NCBI GenBank assembly: GCA_963921935.1
Contig: OY998175.1
Span: forward strand, 262,377,709 to 262,441,708
Source of the DNA: Galeruca laticollis
Taxonomy: Eukaryota > Arthropoda > Insecta > Coleoptera > Chrysomelidae
Direction of reading: 5' to 3'
Length of the DNA: 64,000 nucleotides
Shown piece after piece: positions 19,937 to 30,496 of this stretch. A model generated the notes under the pieces. That model searched no databases, had not been told where the DNA came from, and worked only from the letters and a program-made list of their open reading frames with translations. Position 1 is the first letter of the stretch; each line of letters begins with the position of its first letter. The position numbers and the translations under genes were made by a program.

Positions 19937-21633
19937 GCATGTCTCACTAAGTTGGAACCATATGGAACATTTTTTTATAATCAATTTTAGAAGAAAAAAA
20001 AATATTCTCCATAAAAAGTTCTTTTTAAATTACAACACAAAATAGAGTTAACAGATAATACATTTTTCACTCGTATATGCGGTTCGTCAAAAAATATACA
20101 GTTTACTGAAGAGTGAAGCACCTTTATTATTGATAATATGGGAAATTGTTATATAGGAAAGTTATTCAGAATTGAAACGCTCAGAAAGGTACAATCACAT
20201 CTATTTAGCATGAAAAATAAATTTTATAAATTTTAACACTAACATTCATCTCTTTCATCTGTTCTGTATCTGTAGAGTTAGGACCCAGCAAGTGTCCCAT
20301 TTAGCTCATCGTCCATCCTGCCAATTCTAGGAAGATGGACAAGTAGCCTATGGTCATCTCCCTTATGTGGGCAGGTGTAGGCCAAGATTCGCCAAACGCG
20401 TACTCTCTTATAGACGACAGCTCCGGACAATCACATATGACGTGTTCCACAATTTCGTCTTCTCGTTCACATTTTCTGTATGCTGGTGTGTCTATTAGCC
20501 TCATAGTATGGAGGTGTCTCCGTAGTTGACAGTGACCAGTCAGAAATCCCACAACCAACCTGGTCATTGCCAAGTACTTCTTTGTCGTTGACTCGTCAAT
20601 GTTCCCAAGGATTTCCTCAGCAAGTCTACATCCTTGCTTTTCGTCCCATCGTTTCACCAGTTGGCTATGGGAGTGTCGTTTGACTATTTCCGCGATTGCT
20701 GTTGTCGACAGGCCGAAAGATTCCCAGTATTCTTATTCCGGCGCCCCTCCCAGCCAGGCTGTCCGCAATGCGGTTGCCTTTCCTTTCATTGTGTCCTTTA
20801 ACCCACCTTAAGCCAATGTTATTTTTATCCGAAGCATAGGTTAATGATTGATGGCACTCCATTGCTAGCTTTGATGTGACGGGAGATCTGCTCAGGGTTA
20901 GCAGGGCTTGTCTGCTGTCTGTGCAGATTATTATGGTTTTACCAGATATGTCTTTCCTGGTTAGTTCTTTAGCGGCTATTGATATGCCAGCCAGTTCTGT
21001 TTGAACGACTCTGACGTATTTTCCCATAGCCCACTTTGTTCTCAGGCTCAGCGGCCTGGAATACATTCCGCATCCTGGACCTTCTTTTGTTTTGGTGCCG
21101 TCTGTGTATATGCGAATTCCATATGTCACATTCTGCTCCGTGTTTTCATTTATTTCTATTTTTTAGGATTTTTCGAAATCAAATGTGGGCTCAATTGGGT
21201 CGTTGTTTGCTTGTAGTATGGGTAGCGCATTAAGCGCTTCCCGCTACAGACGTTGCCTCAATTGCCCCATTCCTACATCGGGATTTATACCAACCGTGCG
21301 AAGTCGTAACATTGACAATATTGCAACCTCTCTGATTGAAATATTAAGAGGTTTAATGCCAAGGATCACCTCTCTCATCTGTTAAAAGGATGAAAATCTT
21401 TCCATTTCTCAATATTTTTTAGCAATTTCTCAATTCAAATACGTAATAAATGCATAACAATAATTTATTTTACAAATGGGAAAATTAAATGTCGTAAAAC
21501 CAACATAACCAAATTTCTGATAAGTGTATTTTGTGCTTTAGGTCATGCAGAACTTTTGATGAAAAATAACTGTTTTCCTAAAATTGGTAATGAAAAAGTT
21601 TTCCATATGGTTCCAATTTAGTGAGACATACTC
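19937..21633. mobile_element. Mariner-like TIR pair enclosing a LINE fragment
   Basis: The left end reads ATGTCTCACTAAGTTGGAAC (about 19939), then CATATGGAA. The right end, reverse-complemented, reads ATGTCTCACTAAATTGGAAC (ending about 21631), with similarity continuing inward for some 55 bases. No transposase is present, so this is a non-autonomous copy that has taken up a LINE fragment (20230-21380). A related end occurs at 31930-32025. Confidence 0.6.
20230..21380 (-). pseudogene. 5'-truncated LINE: RNase H and C-terminal domain
   Basis: The minus strand begins in the region between RT and RNase H (REVILGIKPLNISIREVAIL, near 21370), with an in-frame TAG and TAA. It enters an RNase H (21129-20665): IYTDGTKT (Asp), QTELAGISIAA (Glu), ICTDSRQALL (Asp) and GNRIADSLAG (Asp), all present. 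After a frameshift the C-terminal domain follows (20657-20301): HCQLRRHLHTMRL and YRKCEREDEIVEHVICDCP, where one knuckle Cys appears to be Tyr. This arrangement fits I/Loa-group LINEs. RT and endonuclease are absent. Confidence 0.8.
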
Positions 21634-22251
21634 GTATTGTATATAAACTATAAACTAAGTATAAACATACAAAGAACTTCTCACTTTTACATGTAAAACG
21701 TCAGAATATTAGGTAAGATTTTCGCGTGGTCGTAGGAAAAACAGTGTACGTCACTTGTGCAAGTGATTTTCCACAGTCGCGGGATTGTCGAACTCGGCTA
21801 TGCATCGTGTGATGATATTATCTTCCACTCGTGTTAAAACTGTCACTTTCTGCACTCGTAATGTAATAAACTATAAATGTGCAGCTTTGTCGTGGTTTTA
21901 TTTTTTATGATATTTATTTACACAATTATAAGTTGCTTTTAATAATTCTTGGAAATTTTATTTCAAGATCGGAATAATGTGTTGAATAATTTGAAAAGTA
22001 TGTCGTCATCACCAAGATTTTGTTTCATATTTCAATGTTTCATGTTACATTTAACTGAAATTTACGAACTATTGAAAATTGTAACTCATCAGCGTTCGAT
22101 AAGATACTGATATTTCTTTTAATTTGATTGGGTCAAAAAATGATAAGACAATGGTAAGTGTAGAACTGATTTATTTAGACAGCCAAAAATATCGTTACTA
22201 TTTCTGAACTAAAATAACATTTTATTTTCAATATTACGAGCCCAGACCCAT
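21634..22251. other. No gene recognised
   Basis: A+T-rich spacer downstream of the recombinase gene; probably includes its 3' untranslated region. Confidence 0.5.
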
Positions 22252-25200
22252 TCAATGTTTTTTGTATTGGTTCTGAACGAAAACCTTCGTTTTCAACCAG
22301 TTTTTATTTTTCAATAACTCGGGGTTTTTTGAAATAAGATCTTCACACTCAGCTTTTTTCGGGGGTCGTTTTTGTTTGATGTGCTTTTTGAAGTATGAAA
22401 TCACCACTTGTTTTTCTCGGTCCGTTCATGAGATAAGTACTCTCTTCTCTTTCATAGGATTTTTCTTCTGTTCATGATTACTACTATCAGCTAGCTCAGT
22501 TGTTATGCCATTAACCCCATTTTCCTCTGTTATATCTTGAATCCTTTGCTCTATGTCCTCATCTGATTCCATAATGTTTTCGTCTAGATCTAGGTTGATC
22601 TCATCCAGAGTTTTACCCTTAAACTGGCCAGCTTCACCTTTCTCCATTAGTACAAGTAATTTTGATATTCTCGCGGTTTGGTAGATGTTATCGGGTAATC
22701 TGTATGATGATCGATGAATGCCTAATGTGTGGCCCATAAATGACGCTAATTGTTCCATATCGTTCTCGTTCATATTAAACAACTGAGTAAGAGTGGCCAA
22801 ATGCTTTCTCAATCTGGTACAGGTAAGAGCATTAGGGTTTTTGGCATTACACAGCGTAGCGTATTTTTTCAACACCTTGTAACGAATAATAGGGATACCT
22901 GTTAACGGGCTTCCAAAAAGATAATCATTGGGTTCCTTGAAAAAGTGAGGTCTATATTTCAAAATTGTACCTAAATGCTCTTGAACATCTAAACTTATCA
23001 ACACTGGTACACCTCGACCCCTTTTTCCTCTGATTACAATTCTTTTAAATTCATTCATAAGTAGTTTTTCTGTTCCAGAAATAGCTTCTGAGAATTCTTT
23101 ATATGCTTGAGTATTCTTATTTAGAATTGCAGATTGGAAGGTCTCAAGAGAAAGTCGTTGCAGTTCTCCAGGGCGTCGCCTATTTAATAAAACCAATCGG
23201 CAGTAAATTGTTTCCAACAGGATAATATATGATTTTGTGTCTGATGTATTTTGGTGTAATTTTGAGAGTGCATCATTGGCTTTACCAAGAAGACAATTTT
23301 TCAATAATTTAAGGTCACTAGCAAGAGGTACTAAGCTAACTTTGTTCCACTTTTGTAGATTTAAGTCACTTGCAGCTTGACTCGAGACATCAAATTTCCA
23401 GTTGCCTTCTATCAATTGAATTAAGGTTCTCAGTTCACATTCAGCATTTCCAGCTTCTATTGCTTATAATGAGTCAGATTTTTTTAGAGTAAGTACTAGT
23501 GCTATATTGCAGCACTGTTTTAAAGTAGTGCCCATATTTAGAGCAAGTGTGGGAGATTTATAACGTTGATTCTCCCTAACACATTTTGAAATATTTTCTG
23601 TGACAGAGACTAAAACGTCATAGTTTTCAGCTTTAAAGGCCCCGAAAAGATCTTTTATGGAGGGTTTTATTTTTTTTGTCTCTATCAAGAGTCGTGCCAA
23701 TTCTCGCATTTTTCTGGAGGCAACAGCAATGAAATGTTTTTCTCTATGAATTTTCAAATATCTCGCTGCAAATGCACATATGAGCGGATCTTTTTTGGCA
23801 ATTAGAGATATTTGATCAGCCCGCATACGGGGAAAAACGTTGCCCTTCAACTGAGGGTCCACTCGGAGGTGACGTAATAAAAAATTTTGTGCGTTTGACT
23901 GGCAGTTTTTCTCGGTAATTCCTTTGGCTGGATTTTCCTCACATTTTTTCTTATGTCTCTATAAATTCCGTGCTGAATAGAACCCCAAGCAATGTATACA
24001 TGGTAGATAATTTGTATTTTCATTACCTTTTCTCACAGGTTTCGTAGCTTCAACGCTTCTTAAATAATTGCCTTTCTTCCTAAGAGCGATTAGTAACTGG
24101 TTCCTCTTTTTACTCCGCAGTGGTTGAGCTAAAATTTTTTGTACTTCCAATTCACTTTCATGATTTCTTGTTATATAGCGTGGAAAATTGAGTACATTTG
24201 AATCACAAAAAACACAGAACACACTTTTTTTCTTGGAATCGGTAATAGCTTTTGTGGTTTTCGATGAAACTCTGTCATTTGTTTTGATGCTCTCATCAAA
24301 AAAGTCATAATTGTTATCCCGCGGTGACCTTGTATTGGTATGATCAAGGATGGTTCTATTACTATCATTATAGGAAGCATCTTCACATTCACAATCAATA
24401 TCACGGGTTTCGTGATGATGAGAAGTTTCGGATGATGGAGGCGAGCAAAACAGTTGAGGGGAAGTCAAAGACATCTCCTGAAAAATATTTTTACTTAAGA
24501 ATGCATGATAAGAATATCAAATATTCACTCACGGAACAACCACCACTTTCAGATGGAATATAGATAGAATCTGCTTCAACATCATCAAACGAGGACTCGT
24601 TATTAGAAAGCTGAAACTGAAAAAAAAACGGTATTAGAACATATAAATAAAATATTTATTGGTAATTAAATTAAAATAACGTAGTGGATACAATTTGTTC
24701 GTAAATATGGGAGGTACACATTTTACTATAAGATTAAAGGCATCAAGTCCTTGCAATAGATATACCAGCCCTTTTCAGCGTTCTTTATTTGTGAATCCAA
24801 GATGGTTTTAACTCCACGCACCTCATAACATGGAGTAAAATAAAAACTGTTAGAGAGCATAACACAATATTATATAGAACTACTATATATTTAGAATAAA
24901 TAATAAACCTTTGTATGAAGAGTTCTAAAATTTTCGAACTTCTATAATGAAACAAATAAACTTGCAAACAAGGAATGAATCAAAATCAAATAAATATAAA
25001 TAAAGTCAAAATTAATGCTAATATCATAAATGAGGTCGAAGTCGTGATAGCTATCTTCTTCTACTTTAGTTCTTTATCAGCATACCCGTTTAAAGGGTTT
25101 AAAATGGGAGAATAATATTAGATTTTAGTTAACTTACTCTTTCTATGCATGCAGTTGTTTTTTGGTTCCCATCCATATTAATAGATCCATTTTGTACAGA

Positions 25201-25440
25201 ATCATCAGATAATGTTATAGTTTCGACCTGATCAGTAGATGTTGCTTTTTGAACAGAAGGTATTTGTTGTATTTCAGGAATAGGAGCTCTGTTGCAAAAC
25301 CATTGATTTTTACGTTTGTTCTTGTAGTTTGTAGAGCAAACGTCATACTATAAAAAGGTAACATTAAAATAAAATATTTCTTAATTAACAGTCTGAGTAC
25401 TTACGTATTCCGCCGGGAATCGGAAATATTCTTGTGTCAT
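22252..25440 (-). pseudogene. Crypton-type tyrosine recombinase gene, four exons, three in-frame stops
   Basis: ATG at 25440. Exons 25405-25440, 25138-25347, 24533-24616 and 22252-24477 all join in phase 0 with GTAAGT/GTGAGT donors and AG acceptors, giving about 850 codons. No frameshift is seen; TAG (23959-23961), TAA (23464-23466) and TGA (22426-22428) interrupt it, the first and third where Trp is likely. Exon 4 has zinc-finger-like clusters (FCVFCDSN, then CIHCLGFYS through RHKKKC across the TAG). The recombinase domain shows NRRRPGE (Arg, about residue 545), GKRGRGVPVL (Lys), TRLRKHLATL (Arg and His) and MGHTLGIHRSSYR (catalytic Tyr about 702). Beyond the TGA is a SANT-like tail (FKKHIKQKRPPKKAECEDL). 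A mobile integrase by family; could be a recent pseudogene or a gene with allelic stops. The largest intron spans 24617-25137. Confidence 0.75.
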
Positions 25441-25458
25441 GCTACATGAAAGTGTGCC

Positions 25459-25884
25459 CAGGTACCAAAAATTCGTGAGCAAGCAGATTACCTCAAAATA
25501 ATGTTAGAAGTTTTTGTGAAACGAGTATTCATTTCGGAGTTGTAGGCCTCTGAAATTTCGAAATAAAAATCTATGTTTATACATGACTTCTTAATTATAC
25601 ACTCAAAAGATATAGAATTTCTGTGATTGGTTACGTGCATCCATGTGCTGTGCTTAGTGGTATAAATGGTCGCCCACAGAAATCCAGGTGGGGATTTTAC
25701 CCAAAAACAACCTGTACAATAAGTGAGTACAAAAACTAAAGTTATCAATCGATATACTAATTAAAACATATTCTTGTTTGAAGTCGATAAAATGTACGGT
25801 TTCGAAGGCTCGTATTTCGAAAATCTATTTGAGTTTCCAACATTATTTTAACCTCATCTACTTGCTCCCGAATTTTTGGTACCT
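25459..25884. mobile_element. ~426-bp MITE with TIRs related to the long-TIR mariner
   Basis: The left end CAGGTACCAAAAATTCG (25459) and the inverted right end TAGGTACCAAAAATTCGG (to 25884) share about 50 bases including AAAATAATGTT. The order of motifs resembles the TIR of the 16025-18467 element. No coding capacity. It starts 18 bases upstream of the recombinase ATG. Confidence 0.65.
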
Positions 25885-25964
25885 ATATATCATTTTTAGA
25901 ATTATATAGTAGCTTCTACTTCATGTAAGCTCATATTAAATAGAATAAAACAAGATATATGTTC

Positions 25965-26060
25965 ATTTTCACTAATTTATTCAGTACTGTGACGCGTTTT
26001 GTCGACACTGCACCTTCTTCAGGCACGATTATGGATTATAATGTCTAAAACAAGTCTCAG
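25965..26060 (-). mobile_element. Possible Penelope-like element 3' end
   Basis: The minus strand reads GTGCCTGAAGAAGGTGCAG then TCGACAAAACGCGTCAC, the CTGAAGAAG...AAACGCG pattern common at such termini. Not linked to coding sequence. Confidence 0.35.
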
Positions 26061-26791
26061 TGTCAGCGACACCTGGCACATTACTAAATGAATTAGTGTA
26101 AATCAACATACCATGTTATATTTAAATAATTATGTATGACTATAGGTCAAATTTTAAACCGATATGTTATATGATATCTGTTAGTTGTTTAAAGTATTTG
26201 TTATTATTTGTATAATTTTCGAGAATATCGTTTACATGCATAAATAAATATGTAGAAATATGTTGAAAAAAAGAGGATGTCCTAAGAGTGAAATTAATTT
26301 ACACATCGACTTCCATCAGAATCTGAAATTGAAATGCAGTACTTACCTGATTTCAAACATGTTCTCACCAAGCCAGATAAACAACAAGTAGCACAACTGA
26401 GGTTAACAATGCCCGAATGCTATTATTTGTCCACAAAAGTTTTGGCAACATTGTCGGAGGACTGATCAACTGTTTATTGTATGGCTTAGTATTCACCAGA
26501 GGAACTATATACCGCAGTTTGTATGGTTTAAATACTGCGGTCGACCTAAAGCTTTGTATACAGGAAATAAAAATTCAAGCGGAGAACACAAAAATTGTAT
26601 TTTCGCTGGAGGATCAAGAGATCGTAGAATATATGAAATTTTATTTTATTTTTTTAATTGATGTTTCGACGGATTTGCTTTGGTATTAGATGGATATGAT
26701 ATATACATGACGAAAATTGGATATATATTCATTGGTTCTAATGGAAGACCCATTGCTGGATTTAGCTTGGAGGATCTATGTACGCCTGGAA

Positions 26792-26792
<1 letters not shown>
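26061..26792. other. No gene recognised
   Basis: Holds one 90-codon ORF (26417-26689, +) without a recognisable domain. Otherwise non-coding. Confidence 0.45.

Positions 26793-26834
<42 letters not shown>
26793..26834. repeat. (TA)n microsatellite
   Basis: TA tract directly abutting direct-repeat copy 1. Confidence 0.95.
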
Positions 26835-26835
<1 letters not shown>

Positions 26836-27258
26836 CCTTTGGAACGGAGGGTGATTTTGGCAACTAGGAGCACCAAAACGAAGAACCGCATTGAAATTTT
26901 TCCGAAGTCGCGCCATGCTACTCTCTACAATAGCCCTATTTCATTCTAAAATAAGCTTAAAAATACAGCAACTTCCCACCGATAATCCAAATCGAGGTAT
27001 AAAAAATAAAATTTCTGGAGTCGGACAGTTCGACCACTGGCCAGATACCTGTTTTAAATACACCGATCAGTTGGACCACGACCGTTTTCCAGCGGATTAA
27101 GGTTGTGTTCTCAGAAATAAAACCATCACTATTTACCTAATATATTATTTATCATTGAATAGCAGTAAGTAAAACTCAAAATCAGTACTACAGCATATAT
27201 TAGTAAAAGGTGAATAAAGGCAACTAGCTTCGGCTTCAGGCCTGTAAAAGGTATTAAG
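26835..27258 (+). repeat. 424-bp direct repeat, copy 1
   Basis: Starts ACCTTTGGAACGGAGGGTGA right after (TA)n and ends GTATTAAG. About 97% like 29138-29560 by eye. Contains a short ORF ending HSKISLKIQQLPTDNPNRG ... RFPAD shared by both copies. It may be the 5' end of the LINE that follows. Confidence 0.9.
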
Positions 27259-28910
27259 AAATACCTCATTGACAGAAAGACGGACTTTGTTCTAAGATAC
27301 TACAACTCACTTGGCGATACAATATACTTTCCGAAAGAATGGAAGCAGACCAGACTGGTACTGCTTGACAAAGGTAAAAAAGCACCAGAGGACCCTTCTT
27401 CATATCGAACCGTATGTCTCTTAGATGTGGAAGGGAAAGTTTTTGAACACATAATTTTGGCTAGACTTGAGAAGGAACTGGAACGTACAGGCGGCCTTGC
27501 TGAAAGACAGTACGGCTTCAGGGAAAAAAGGCAAACAGTAGATGCTATCATAGACGTCATAAAAATTGCAAAACTGGCTTGGGATTTCTCTCCACAAAAT
27601 AGAAAAATATGCGCTGTGATAACTTTAGGCGTAAGGAATGCCTTCAATAGTGCTGCCTGACAGATAATCTTAAATAAGCTAAGAAATAGAGGAATTAATG
27701 AAGACCTACTTGCGTTGATAGCATCATACCTCTCCGAACGAGAAATCATAATCGGATATGAGGGCATTGAGGAAAATATAGAAATAAGTAGCGGTGTTCC
27801 GCAGGGTTCGGTTCTTGGCCCTACACTTTGGAATATACTATACGATGATCTGCTTACGATGGACTTGCCAAAAGACGTCACCCTTATAGGCTTCGCTGAT
27901 GACATAGCAATGGTGATTGTGGATAAACAAGAGAAAGACCTTATGGAAAAAGCAAATCTGGGAATTCTGATGGTGTCAAATTGGATGGAGAATAACTCTC
28001 TCAGTCTAGCACCGGAGAAAACAGAAGCTGTGCTGCTTACTGGAAGAACTCGAGTGAGTCCTGTATCTTTCAATATTCATGGAAATAAAATCACTCCAAA
28101 GGGGTCGGTGAAATATCTAGGTGTATGGTTGGATCCAAAGCTTTCATTCTCAGATCATATACATGGTACGATTGAGAAAGTGGAGAAAACAGTATCTGCC
28201 TTGTCCAGTCTTATGCCCAATGTGGGAGGCCCAAAAGCTTCAAAAAGGCGAATCTTAGCTTCTGTGGCTCAATCTCAGATCCTCTATGCCGCCCCTGCGT
28301 GGTGCGCGGTTACGTATAATTTAAGACTTTAAAGAAAACTAGTTAGCATACAGAGGCTGATGTCGATCAGAGTGGCTAGTGCGTATAGGACAATATCTGC
28401 TGAAGCAGTGGGAGTGATAGCTGGTATCCCCCCCATTGACCTCTTGATTGAAGAGAGAAAGGCGATTTACGAGGGAGTGGTCCGAAACGTTGCACGTACA
28501 TCCTTGAAGACATGTTGGCAAGAGCGCTGGAGAACTAGTACGAAGGGACGATGGACTTACAAAATAATTCCAGATATCGAAGAGTGGATTACTGTGGCGA
28601 AGTCGATTACTTTCTGACGCAAGCAATCTCAGGGCACGGTTGCTTCAAGTCATTCCTTTACAAGAGGAAGAAATCGGACACTGATCGCTGTCAGTACTGT
28701 AAGAACGTGGACGACGTAGAGCACACGTTGAACCTTTGTCCCAGATGGGAAGAGATCAGAGCAGGGTACCAAGAAGAGAGAAATAACTTGTTTACCATTG
28801 AAAATTTTTCAAGAGACTTAGTTGACGGTGAAAATGCATGGAAAAGTTCATATAAAGTAGTAAGAACAATTATCAAGATCAAGGAAAAAGAGATGTACTC
28901 AGTGAGCTGA
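27259..28910 (+). pseudogene. R1-clade non-LTR reverse transcriptase fragment
   Basis: Coding begins abruptly at the repeat junction and reads YFPKEWKQTRLVLLDKG and EDPSSYRTVCLLDVEGKVFE. RT motif A is VRNAFNSA preceded by Gly (VITLGVRN) where the family has the catalytic Asp. Then SSGVPQGSVLGPTLWN, GFADDIAMV (intact Asp pair) and VKYLGVWLD follow. In-frame TGA near 27658 (probably a Trp codon) and TAA near 28330 break it. A frameshift near 28590 leads to the typical R1-clade tail: WTYKIIPDIEEW, GEVDYFLTQAISGHGCF and the CCHC CQYCKNVDDVEHTLNLC. ORF1, the endonuclease and the RT N-terminus are missing. Confidence 0.85.
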
Positions 28911-29059
28911 ACAGCATACCTGCCACCACATCGAAGTAATGCGAGAGGGGTTTCAATGTGGTGTGTCAGAGAAAACGAGGAGAGGCTTTTAGTCGGTAAG
29001 AATCCGACACCACCAGCAACAACATCACTGGTGTCTTATGTAAGATTTTCCTCTCCATT

Positions 29060-29062
<3 letters not shown>
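28911..29062 (+). other. R1-clade element 3' untranslated region
   Basis: Contains TCGGTAAGAATCCGACACC, a small inverted motif typical of R1-clade 3' ends, then CTCTCCATTCAAA running straight into (TA)n without a poly(A) tail. Confidence 0.6.

Positions 29063-29137
<75 letters not shown>
29063..29137. repeat. (TA)n microsatellite
   Basis: TA tract of about 70 bases between the LINE 3' end and direct-repeat copy 2; one G near the right end. Confidence 0.95.
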
Positions 29138-29560
29138 ACCTTTGGAACGGAGGATGATTTTGGTACCTAGGAGCACCAAAACGAAGAACCGCATTGAAAT
29201 TTTTCCGAAGTCGCGCCATGCTACCTCTACAATAGCCCTATTTCATTCTAAAATAAGCTTAAAAATACAGCAACTTCCCACCGATAATCCAAACCGAGGT
29301 ATAAAAAATAAAATTTCTGGAGTCGGACAGTTCGACCACGGGCCAGATACCTGTTTTAAATACACCGATCAGTTGGACCACGGCCGTTTTCCAGCGGATT
29401 AAGGTTGTGTTCTCAGAATTAAAACCATCACTATTTACCTAATATATTATTTATCATTGAATAGCAGTAAGTAAAACTCAAAATCAGTACTACAGCATAT
29501 ATTAGTAAAAGGTGAGAAAGGGCAACTAGCTTCGGCTTCAGGCCTGTAAAAGGTATTAAG
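29138..29560 (+). repeat. 424-bp direct repeat, copy 2
   Basis: Same sequence as 26835-27258 with scattered substitutions and a few one- or two-base indels. It stops at the same GTATTAAG, after which the DNA is unrelated to the LINE. Confidence 0.9.
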
Positions 29561-30496
29561 ATAGAACAAATCAGAGATTCACCACATGTCGAATCACCTT
29601 AATGTATATCAATCCATATGTGAGGTATTCAAAGAGAAAGTCGTCACATGTCCGTGGTATCCAGCAAACTCCGACATATGTCAGTAGGCAATAAGGGGAA
29701 AGACTGTAGGGGAAATCATCAATAAAAATAGCAATGAAAAAATCTTCGTTACTATGTAAAACGTCGAGCGCAATGAAAGAAAATTAAACAAAACAAGACA
29801 ACATTAAGAGAAGGCATAAAAAATTTGGTCAAAGTATAGAAGAAAAGAAGACAAAACTGGACATTGTCGTATGACAGAATATGTACGAAGATAAAAGTTC
29901 AGTATTGTAGTATGTAAGAGCAATAAGCACAGTGACTCAGTAAATCCCAAATAGATAAGATGGTCGGAGAACTGACAAATGACAAGGACCAATGACGGCC
30001 CTCAATAACAATTTTTTTTTCATTTTGGTTTTTGTTAAAGTAAAACGCAAATGTCAGATGTCAATTTTTTAAACCGTATACGAGGTTTGTCAATAAATAC
30101 GAATTTGATACAATATTTAAGTACGTTAATTTTTTACAATATCGAGAACTTCAATTATGAAATGTTGTTCGAAATAGGAAACTATCTCTTAGTATGCAAT
30201 TAGATCATACAACTTGAAAAAATTAGGTTATGTTTACAAATTGTTCTCAAAATATTGAATGTAATTTTGAGCTGTCGGTTGGAATTAAAAATTACGTATT
30301 ATTAACTTGAACAATACAAATCCGTTTTAACTTTTTCATCACTAAATATGAATCTCAAATTTCCCACCGTTTCTTTCTAAGAGTTCATTTGTTCTTTTAG
30401 AAAATGATTTTATTTCATTTCTAATAACAGCCGGAGTAATATCGTCAAGCTTCCTGAATGGTTCTTTCCAAATGATCTATTGAGGTACACTTTTTG
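29561..30496. other. No gene recognised
   Basis: A+T-rich, no domain. Any left TIR of the following mariner relic should lie here but was not found. Confidence 0.45.

Noticed and set aside
23959..23961. Stop-codon reassignment or selenocysteine to explain the recombinase stops
   Set aside because: All three stop types occur, and other elements in the window show ordinary decay; point mutation is simpler.
26417..26689. 90-codon ORF on the plus strand as a possible gene
   Set aside because: No domain, no signal of conservation, lies among TE remnants; composition is ordinary for chance ORFs here.
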